Origin: Strongylocentrotus droebachiensis
Lineage: Eukaryota; Echinodermata; Echinoidea; Camarodonta; Strongylocentrotidae
Assembly (NCBI GenBank): GCA_035222895.1
Contig: JAVYIG010005345.1
Location: 62,001-126,000, forward strand
Reading direction: 5' to 3'
Length of the DNA: 64,000 nucleotides
Shown: positions 56,166-64,000 of the stretch, piece after piece
Layout of the letters: each line of letters begins with the position of its first letter
Position numbering within the stretch: position 1 is the stretch's first letter
Notes under the pieces: model-generated
Seen by the model: the letters and a program-made list of their open reading frames with translations, nothing else
What the model was told of the DNA's origin: nothing
The model's database searches: none
Position numbers and translations under genes: made by a program

Positions 56166-57074
56166 AGGCTGATTCATTATGGAATAGTTATAGTAAATGT
56201 AACATTGGTTAAAGCAGCAATTCTTTAAAAATATAACTATAAACAAATGGAAAGCTTATGACCTTAGGAATTTGGAAAAAAATATTTCATTTTTTTAAAA
56301 ACTGAAGTAAATTGTAAAAAAACACCCAAATAAAACCAATAAAACGCCCCAAATAATGTGACTTATACCCTTTTCTAACTGCACTGATTTTCATCGGATG
56401 CATCCGGACGCATCCGATAAAAAGGCCAGTTAGAAAGCAACAGAGGAGAAAAAGGCGATTAAATAGCCGATGAAAAGAAGAGAAATAGGTAATTAAATTC
56501 TCCTGCTCAAGAGCAGGAGAAATTCTCATTCTATCGGTGTGACACCGATGAAACGGCCAGTTAGAAAGCATTCGGGAGAAAAAGGCGATTAAGACAGCGA
56601 TTAAAATGGTCAAAGATCGCAGTATACGCGCGCTTATTGTAACCAGCTGTGTTTGTTGACTTATGGTTGAACATGCTGCATGCTAGCTATATGGAGCGCG
56701 GGCTTAATAATTACGCAATAATTCTTCACTTTCGGCAAGGGCTCGCCACAGCGAGTGAATTTCACCGGCAGTTAGAAAGCGACAGGGAGAAAACGGCGGT
56801 TTCACTTTTGTTTACATAAGGAAAATTCAATCTGTATTTTCATCGGTGTGACTCCGATAGAAGCCAGTTTGAAAGCAGTATTAGGCGATTGTAGCATGTC
56901 CCCAAAACATAAACAAAAGCTCTTAACCACTACATGGGGTCTAAGGTTTTGATGTATACGTTTGTTGCATGTTTTGATTGTTTTCCATCTATGTTCTTTG
57001 AAAAAGATAGGGATAAACTAAAGAAGAAAAAAGAAAATGTTGCGTATTACATAAAACTGAGGGTGAAGGGTGTT

Positions 57075-57235
57075 GCAGGGAGAGAGAGGGAGAGAGAGAA
57101 TAAGAGAGAGAGAGAGAGGGAATAAGATAGAGGGAGAATGAGGGTGGATTGGAAAAGAGATGGGAAAGGATAGAGAGAGAGAGAGAGAGAGAAAGAAGGG
57201 AAAAGAGGGGGGAAGGGAGAAAGAGTACGAGAAAG
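57075..57235. repeat. GA microsatellite at LRR-exon donor
   Basis: GAGAGAG and GGGAAGGG blocks lie just downstream (minus strand) of the donor of exon 57250-57318. Confidence 0.88.
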
Positions 57236-57249
57236 AAAATATGACTTAC

Positions 57250-57318
57250 ATTTCTTGAAGATTGAAGGTACCATTTAGATCTGGAAAGTCTTGGAGATTT
57301 TTAGCATCTGAGATGGCT
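57250..57318 (-). CDS. LGR: LGR exon: one short LRR (69 nt)
   Basis: The acceptor ttatttttag and donor gtaagt bound a 69-nt exon encoding the repeat that begins AISDAKNLQDFPDLNGT. This atypical LRR, with a DAKNL..FP.L.GT pattern in place of the usual consensus, is a recognisable landmark of LGR4/5/6 ectodomains. The NGT is a potential N-glycosylation site. Just inside the donor the intron becomes a long CT-rich tract on the minus strand. Confidence 0.9.
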
Positions 57319-57496
57319 CTAAAAATAAAAAATAAATAATATTCAAAAGATTTAGTTGGCCAAGGCACAAAGATAGGCATAAAGATTAAATATCTTCTTA
57401 GCAAGACTACAACAAATAAAATTGTTGATAAGTTACAAATATTCAATGACTAAAATATTTTATCTTTCCCTACAAGGTCCTTTATCAAAAACACTA

Positions 57497-58213
57497 TCCA
57501 GATCGTCATCACCACCATTATCATCATCACCACCACCATCAACATTATAATCTTCCTCCTCTTTCCCATCATCATCATCATCATCATCATCATCACCACC
57601 ACCACCACCACCACCACCACCACCACCACCACCATCATCACCATCACCACCATCATCATCATCATCACCACCACCACCACCACCACCACCACCACCACCA
57701 CCACCACCACCACCACCATCATCATCACCACCACCACCACCACCACCACCATCATTATCATCATCACCATCATCATCATCATTAGCATCATCATCACCAT
57801 CAACATCATCATTACCACCATCATCACCACCATCGTCATCATCACTATCACCATCACTATCATCCTCATTAACACCATCACCATCATCATCATCATCATC
57901 ATCATCAACATCATCACCATCATCACCACCACCATCACCACCATCATCATCCACATCACCATCATCATCATCATCATCATCATTATCACCATCATCATCA
58001 TCATTAGCATCATCAGAAACCATCAACACCATCATCATCATCATTACCACCATCATCACCATCATCATCATCACCATCATCACCATCGTCATCAACACTA
58101 TCACCATCACTATCATCCTCATTAACACCATCACCATCATCATCATCATCATCACCACCACCATCACCACCATCATCACCATCATCATCCACATCACCAT
58201 CATCATCATCATT
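57497..58213. repeat. CAT/CAC triplet microsatellite block
   Basis: About 715 bp of (ATC)n and (ACC)n triplets with a duplicated sub-block (AGCATCATCAGAAACC boundary near 58010). Minus-strand frames of poly-Met/Val or poly-Asp/Gly are compositional. It lies in the intron between LRR exons 57250 and 58649. Confidence 0.92.
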
Positions 58214-58545
58214 ACTCGATTCACCATTTCATCTTATAAATCAAAACCAAACAAACGATGCCTTGTTCGTGCCCCAGCTCACATCAGAAGGCATCCACCA
58301 CCATCATCATCGCCAGGCCAGAGCATTAATGCTCTCACAATCGTCAACATCCTCCTAATCTTCATCATCATCATCATCATCATCATCATTACTCGATTCA
58401 CCATTTCATCTTATAAATCAAAACCAAACAAACGATGCCTTGTTCGTGCCCCAGCTCACATCAGAAGGCCTCAACCCCTATCATCATCGCCAGGCCAGAG
58501 CATTAACGCTCTCACAATCGTCAACATCCTCTTAATCTTCATCCA
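58214..58545. repeat. Two-copy repeat (~155 bp) separated by CAT triplets
   Basis: ACTCGATTCACCATTTCATC, AAACGATGCCTTGTTCGTGC and GCCAGGCCAGAGCATTAA recur at 58214-58368 and 58390-58545 with few differences, implying recent duplication. Confidence 0.88.
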
Positions 58546-58648
58546 GCATCATCCACTGTCATTATCCCGTTAACTACTGATTTTTTTTTATTCCCATTGA
58601 GTTAACACAGGGATCACCTGGTTCCTGTAGCTTATGGGTTAAACTTAC

Positions 58649-58792
58649 AGCACGGTAAGAGCCGAGAGGTTGGTAAAAGCCTTGGTCCCAACGCCCCTGA
58701 TGGGATTGTTGTTGAGATGAAGTTCAGAGAGCTGACGAAGGCCGTAGAAAGCATGATCGGGAATGTAGCTTATCTTGTTTTTAGCGAGATTC
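58649..58792 (-). CDS. LGR: LGR exon: two LRRs
   Basis: The 144-nt exon has a ttttccag acceptor and a gtaagt donor. It encodes two repeats, recognisable from NKISYIPDHAFYGLRQL and LHLNNNPIRGVGTKAF, with an NLS glycosylation sequon. It continues the frame of the exon at 60256-60471; the split codon makes Leu. The two repeats are fused in one exon, where vertebrate LGRs often use separate 72-nt exons. Confidence 0.9.
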
Positions 58793-59206
58793 CTGGAAAA
58801 GAGAACGATAGGAGACAGGAAATTGATAAATATACCATTAATTAAACATGGACTCAAGATCCACTCACCAATTGCAGTTGTTTATCGCATGAAACTGTGT
58901 GAATAATCACTTGGCTTGAGAAAGACCACAGGAGGGGAAGAACCCTTGCCTACTAAATTCTAAGGTTGGTAGAACCTTTATAAACTACATGTTTAATATC
59001 TCATGTATCTTTTGTATTTAGTTTATTAATATCACCTTGACTCATACAATTTTTACTCTTGCTTTTCTAAAGCTCCCTCACCTTATACCTACTACCCTAT
59101 GCACACAAATAAGACCTGACAACAAAACAAAGTGATGTTACTAAATAAAAAAACTCATTTTGACATATATCTCAAAGAAAGTTTAATTAATATTAAAGGT
59201 AAAGAC

Positions 59207-59511
59207 CTGGGGGGTGTTTCACAAAGGTTCTAAGTCCAACTTAACTCTAAGTTGGACTTAACCATTATGGAAAGCCGTTAGCATCATTGAAACTATTTTG
59301 TAAAAAATATTTTAAAAGGCATAGAATATTGATTCAAATCATTCATATTTTCTGTTATCTTAGGAGATTTTGTGGAATTTATGAAAAGTCTCAAATACTT
59401 GAATTTTGCTTTTGAATGTATTTCATTATAAGGCTACAAATGGCTCTCCATAATATTTAAGTTCAACTTAGAGTTAAGTTCGACTTAAAATCTTTGTGAA
59501 ACACCCCCCAG
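59207..59511. mobile_element. Foldback MITE with perfect 20-bp TIR
   Basis: The first 20 bases CTGGGGGGTGTTTCACAAAG are exactly complementary to the last 20. Internally, TCCAACTTAACTCTAAGTTG pairs with a near-complement at the other end. A diverged copy lies at 41567-41879. It sits in the intron between the LRR exons at 58649 and 60256. Confidence 0.8.
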
Positions 59512-59683
59512 TATTGGTAACGCCCCAATTTCAAAAAATGAAATGGAAGCTCTCATTACCAATCATGTGAAAGAATATGTTTTGACTAATACATGATGAT
59601 AAAAAATTTGCCGGGAAACTGCCTACTAATTCATATATTTGGTAAATTTGTTTCTCTCATGGTCCTGTGAGAGATATAGGGTA

Positions 59684-59875
59684 GTCCCATATACATCTTT
59701 CTGTGTATAGTGCTTGTAACTTTACGAAGAATGGGCCAAATTTCTTATTATTTTGATGATTCCAGAACCTTGCAGATGCTAGATGCTAGATGATCAACCT
59801 TTTCTGATCGATTCCACAACGTTTCTTTCACAATTCAATCGCATGACCATAACTGATACCTTTAAGCAAAGTCCG
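59684..59875. repeat. Interspersed TTAAAGATAAA repeat, copy 4 (inverted)
   Basis: Contains GTAGTCCCATATACATCTTT, CCAGAACCTTGCAGATGCTA and TTCACAATTCAATCGCATGA, ending near CCTTTAA. A short local triplication (ATGCTAGATGCTAGATGATC) is present. Confidence 0.58.
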
Positions 59876-60255
59876 TTATAGTCATGTATTCACCAACTCA
59901 ATATCCTAACAATGTTATTTCACTTTAATATATTTGCCCAAATTGTTATTTGGAAATGGCATTTTGTGATCCAGATCTCAATTGTTGTACCACTATATCT
60001 ACATTTACATGCAGTCAAACCTGTAATAGCGACCACCTCTCTTTAAAAGCCACCTGCTCTCTATAAAGGCCACCTGTATACAATGGTCATGTATTTTGTA
60101 AACTCCCCCCCCCCCCTCCCCCACCCAAAGAAGTTTTTTAGAACCTGTTTAAGAAAGGCAACCTGTCTATAATGAGCACTTTCTCTGTTAACCTTGGGTG
60201 TCCTTTATAGACAGGTTTGACTGTACCTAAGATAGTACAATAAAATCAGTCTTAC

Positions 60256-60471
60256 AATGTATCTAGCCTTGTGTTATTGATGAAGGCAAACGAATGGAGC
60301 GTGTTGATATTGTTGTTGGCGAGGGAGAGGTACTGAAGTTTGGGTGCGGTTCGAAGGGCGCCCTCAGGAATCTGTGAGATGCGGTTACTATCCAGGGAAA
60401 GACGGTGGATGTCTGGGAGAGTAACGAGTGCGTCCTCTGTCAGGTTACTGATGGCATTGTCATCTAAAAGT
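60256..60471 (-). CDS. LGR: LGR exon: three LRRs (first exon visible in window)
   Basis: This 216-nt exon is bounded by a minus-strand acceptor (tttttccag) and donor gtaaga. It encodes three 24-residue repeats, with cores such as LSLDSNRISQIPEGAL and LSLANNNINTLHSFAF. Possible N-glycosylation sites NLT and NNT are present. It starts one base into the frame, so at least one more coding exon must lie to the right of the window. By position in the family these are middle repeats; about six N-terminal LRRs are expected upstream. Confidence 0.9.
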
Positions 60472-60529
60472 CTGGAAAAAGAAGCAAATAAATAGTTATT
60501 AACGATTATTACGTCGACTAACCACGTGC

Positions 60530-60690
60530 TGGAGGAGTCGGTAGAGCAGTGGTCTCGTAATCCGGTGACCGGGCTCGAAACCAAGTTATTACCAGGTCCC
60601 TCGGAGAGGACCTAAAGCCGTCGGCCGTCTGGTTGCTTACCTACAAGCATTAATGCTTTCTTAGCAGTCAGGTACAATAACCACCATCAC
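60530..60690 (+). mobile_element. tRNA-derived SINE, family B, copy 2
   Basis: Head GGAGTCGGTAGAGCAGTGGT then CTCGTAATCCGGTG, B-box-like GGGCTCGAAACC, and body CTACAAGCATTAATGCTTTC TTAGCAGTCAGGTACAATA shared with 35866-36012. It starts about 60 bp upstream of the first visible LRR exon, antisense to the gene. Confidence 0.7.
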
Positions 60691-61239
60691 TATATCAATA
60701 CAAAAGCTGTAAAACAAATATTCATTTCTTATTTTAATTTCAACAAAGCATGAGAAAACAAAGTATAGTAAAGGTTTGGAGCACTGTTTCAGTACTCATT
60801 TAAAAGATGGACCCCCAAAGAACTTGAACAAAATTCACAAATAATAAAAATGTCAAGATAAGTTCTGAGAGGGAAAAAAAAATCAAGGAGATGTTTTGTA
60901 TTTTAGAAATCACTTTGAGTTACAGGATCAAGGGCCTGCATTAATGTGTAACTTCAGTCTTGAGCTGCATGTTCTCATCGAATCTACACTCTACAGGCAG
61001 AAAATCGTTTATATTGTAACATGTTCAAATGCAATATATAAAGTAATGTAATATTTCCAAATGGATCTTGTATCCTTTGAGCTGCCGAAGCTTGCATGAA
61101 GTTGGATCATGCCATAATATATCATGGTGCACGCACATGCAAGATTTATTGCTTTACCCAAATCATTTGGGGGCAATTCGCGTACAACATGCAACAAGTC
61201 AATTACAGGCCAAGGGTAAGTATGTTCAGTGCGGAAATC

Positions 61240-61370
61240 TCCTCATCTCTTCGTCTCTCTCCTTTTCTTTCTCTTTTTCCATCTCCACCTCCTCTGTATC
61301 TCTCTCTCTTTCTGTCTCTCTCTCTTTTTGTCTCTCTCTCTCTGTCTCTATCTCTCTCTCTCTTGCTTTC
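61240..61370. repeat. CT microsatellite
   Basis: TCTCTC and CTTTTC runs; overlapping Ser/Leu frames are compositional. Confidence 0.88.
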
Positions 61371-61559
61371 ATATTATTCTTTTTGACATTGTTCTTGTTT
61401 GTCTATCTCTGAATCCTCAATAAAGCTACTGTTTTTCCTCCCTCATGAAACCATTAAACCACACTCTCTATCTCTGTTCCTGCACCCTCTATTTTCTACC
61501 TTATATTTCACTATGCAATATGTACACCCTCCTTGTACTTATGTTTGTCTGTTTCTTGT

Positions 61560-62055
61560 ATTTTACTCTCCCCCCCTCTCTCTCTCTCTCCTATTTTGAG
61601 ACCACTCCACTCAACCTCTTTCAAGTTTCATTATAAATCCATTTCTTACTATCTGTCTGGCTTTCGTTTCTCCCTCTTCCCCCTTTTCTCTCTGTCCCTC
61701 CCTTCCTCCTTCTCTAGCATTAAAAAGGCAAGATGACCCACTCTTCTCAGGCTCCTTCCAAAGTGTTAAATTCGTCCTCTCACCCTCCATCTCCCCCCTC
61801 ACTCTCTCCCTCCACTCTTCCTTACCTCCTTCTCTCCCTCTTTCTTACCATCGTTCTCTCCCTCCGTCCTACCTCTCTCCACCCCCTCTCCCTCCTTTTC
61901 TTCATCTCAATCCCCTCACTACCCCCCCCTTCCTTCCTCCCCTCCCTCCTCCTTTACCTCCCCTCCTCCCTCCCTCCTCCTCTTCCACCCTTCTTCCCCT
62001 CCCCCTCCCTCCGTCCTCTCCCTCCTCTCCTCCTCTACCGACTCCTCCCCACTCC
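61560..62055. repeat. CT/CCT-rich tract
   Basis: About 500 bp mostly pyrimidine with CCTCCCTCC blocks; no gene. Confidence 0.85.
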
Positions 62056-62184
62056 CGGTGTATAATATCAGAACCAAAAGTGCAACACGACCCTCTCTTC
62101 TTGCCTCCTTGAGAATGGTGTCAAGTACGTTCTCTCATCCCCCGGGGTAGGACCCGGTAAGGACCTCTGAGGGCCTGGGAGGAC

Positions 62185-62885
62185 CGCTTATTCTCTTGAC
62201 ATCCATAGATAGATCGGGATCAATCATAAATTATTCATGTTCCACAAGTTTGATACAGTCTTCAAGATAAAAGCCTTGATATGGAATTTCAAAAGGAAGT
62301 GTATTAAGGTTCGTTCACATACATGTATGATTTGCTAAACTGTGGCAGTTATTTATACATGTAAGTGAAGAACAATTGGGAATGAACACTCATGTAGCAC
62401 GAGTCCATACATTTAGAACGCACTGGTATGATTTTTTTTTTTTTTTTTTTTGGGGGGGGGGGGGGGTCTTAACTAGTCTACATCCATAGATAGACTGGGA
62501 TCAATCATAACTTATTCATGTTCCACACGTTTGATACAATCTTCAAGATAAAAGCCTTGATATGGAATTTCCAAAAGAACTGTATTAAGGTCCATTCACA
62601 TATGGTTGGCTTATTCTCTTGATATCCATAGATAGACTGAGATCAATCATAAATTATTCATGTTCCACAAGTTTGATACAGTCTTCAAGATAAAAGCCTT
62701 GATATGGAATTTCCAAAGGAACTGTATTAAGGTTCATTCACATATGATTCGGTGATACTGTCTGTGGCAGTTATCCCTGTAAGTGATGAACAATTGGGAA
62801 TGAGCACTTGTGTAGCGTGACACCATCCAGCATTTAGGAGGCTCTGGTATGATTGGTGGGGAGGGGGAAAAAGTCTTAACCAGCT
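62185..62885. repeat. Three-copy diverged tandem repeat (~140-290 bp spacing)
   Basis: ATCCATAGATAGA, AATTATTCATGTTCCACA and AAGATAAAAGCCTTGATATG recur at about 62200, 62490 and 62625. A T run followed by a G run (62432-62466) lies between copies 1 and 2. Confidence 0.85.
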
Positions 62886-62889
62886 AGTC

Positions 62890-63652
62890 TACTCATTAGA
62901 GGAGGGTGCGGGAGGTTGTCCAGGCGTCACCATTTTTCTGTTTTATTTCTTTAACCATGCTATTGCAGGAGGGGGAGGGGGGGGGGGGGGCAATCAATAC
63001 CAGATTTTGCAATAGTGTTTTACCATGGCGGTTTATTGGGGCATATATGAGAATGGGTCCTTAAGTCTAGAGGAATATAAAAAATGAGGAGTCTACAGGT
63101 AAAATCAGTAGAAAAATCAAAGGATTTAGAAAGACCATAGTAAAGTTCTAAGCTGAATATCACAAGTGATGTATCCAGCAGTTTTACAACACTTTGCTCC
63201 TTCAACAATATTGTACATCAGAAGTAGATGGTCATAATATATGAATCAGATCGCATGGCCAACAAGATGTAGTTCATCCAACCTTCTTGACTAATGTAAT
63301 ATATGAACATCTAGATTGAGTATCCTTGTCACATTTCTGTGTGCTTCATTTTAAGGACAATGTTTCAAGCACATACATTAGCCCCAGGGCAGACATTGAC
63401 AAACAGACATAATGAATCAAAGAATATCACGCCTTCGGATCACGTGCCATTTGTATGATATGTCCCTGTTCTGACGGGGAAATCCATATAACTGAAATAT
63501 ATCTCTCTTCCCCGGTGTATAAAAGTTAGTTCACGAGACGGGGAGACAGAAAAAGAACCAAAATGTAGAGATTCATTATGGAAATGAAATACATGAAATG
63601 GAACAAAATGGAACAAAGTGGAATGATATTGAGACAATAAAGATAGCAGAAA

Positions 63653-63655
<3 letters not shown>
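62890..63655. other. No gene recognised; upstream intron of receptor
   Basis: Unique-looking sequence with a short G run. No LRR-like exon is visible to the right of 60471, so the next upstream exon must lie outside the window. Confidence 0.5.
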
Positions 63656-63699
<44 letters not shown>

Positions 63700-64000
63700 A
63701 AAGATATGAATACCAGTGTTACAATAAATAACGAACTAGTAATGCAATGTCACGCCATACTCTCCTGTTACATACAGGTGACAAGGACATTAAAAATAGA
63801 TGAATGTATGCAAGACGATGATTAAAAAAGAGAGAAATATCGGGAGAATAGAGAGAGAGAAGATTAGAGAGGGAGAAAGACAGAAAGGGAGAGAGAGAGC
63901 GGGAGGGAGAGAGAGAGGAAGGAAGAGAGAGCGGGAGAGAGAGCGGGAGGGAGAGAGAGAGAGAGAGTAAGGGAGAGAGAGAGGAAGGGAGAGAGAGAGA
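63656..64000. repeat. GA microsatellites at window end
   Basis: (GA)n at 63656-63697 and GAGAGA/GGGAGA tracts from 63835 to the end. Confidence 0.9.

Larger units (their letters stand above)
22995..60471 (-). other. LGR: Type B LRR-GPCR gene (LGR4/5/6 / bursicon-receptor family), 5' end outside window
   Basis: Ten exons on the minus strand join into one open frame of about 1,098 residues plus a stop: 216, 144, 69, 72, 66, 144, 72, 263, 192 and 2060 nt, total 3298, the first nucleotide completing a codon from an unseen upstream exon. The order is eleven leucine-rich repeats, a last repeat fused to a cysteine hinge, a rhodopsin-like 7TM domain and a long Ser-rich tail. LRR exons are multiples of about 72 nt with splits after the second codon base, as in vertebrate LGR genes. 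Such receptors sit in the plasma membrane and bind secreted cystine-knot or R-spondin-type ligands with the LRR ectodomain; the ligand here is unknown. The LRR/hinge layout matches LGR4/5/6, while the 7TM core (ERF in place of DRY, a long-tail-preceding KQFKKDC) looks closer to insect Rickets/LGR2. Signal peptide, N-terminal cysteine cap and promoter lie beyond 64000. Confidence 0.92.

Noticed and set aside
57450-58227. 187- and 255-codon minus-strand frames of Met/Val or Asp/Gly
   Set aside because: Translation of (ATC)n/(ACC)n triplets within a receptor intron; no protein-like composition.

Overview
The window looks like intron-rich, repeat-laden genomic DNA from a marine invertebrate deuterostome, most likely an echinoderm and probably a sea urchin. 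Supporting this are a multi-exon LRR-GPCR with vertebrate-style 72-nt repeat exons, a DIRS-type tyrosine-recombinase retrotransposon, a CR1/L2-like LINE, tRNA-derived SINEs ending in (ATT)n, many foldback MITEs, and abundant GA/CT, CAT and ATT microsatellites. The species is inference; there is no ribosomal or mitochondrial marker.

One host gene is clearly supported. It lies on the minus strand from 60471 down to 22995 and encodes a type B leucine-rich-repeat G-protein-coupled receptor (LGR4/5/6 and bursicon-receptor/Rickets family). Ten exons are visible: 60256-60471, 58649-58792, 57250-57318, 50277-50348, 32338-32403, 30626-30769, 30337-30408 (eleven LRRs), 27450-27712 and 26068-26259 (last LRR plus cysteine hinge), and 22995-25054 (seven-transmembrane domain and long tail). 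All splice sites are GT/AG, and the joined exons give one frame of about 1,098 residues to the stop. The signal peptide and first LRRs lie beyond 64000. The gene is inflated by an intron of about 17.9 kb (32404-50276) and one of 6.9 kb (50349-57249).

Region by region: 1-15.4 kb is apparently gene-free, with foldback elements, a SINE, two possible TIR-bounded elements (3546-4341; 5687-9852), a CAT-type minisatellite and pyrimidine tracts. A 5'-truncated CR1/L2-like LINE lies at 15.45-17.58 kb. Tandem repeats and microsatellites fill 17.6-21 kb, and the receptor 3' flank runs to 22994. From 23 to 60.5 kb is the receptor gene. Its introns hold a tandem array copied from the edge of a hinge exon, a duplicate of the gene's own 3' end, TTAA-flanked MITEs, a TA-flanked mariner-like element of 996 bp, a long hairpin, and a structurally complete but coding-dead DIRS element (50441-56165). 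From 60.5 to 64 kb is further upstream intron with a SINE, CT/GA tracts and tandem repeats.

No convincing new multi-gene system was found. The most interesting structures are duplications and insertions tightly associated with the receptor's hinge-exon splice sites, and the diagnosable DIRS architecture with lost reverse-transcriptase and recombinase catalytic residues.
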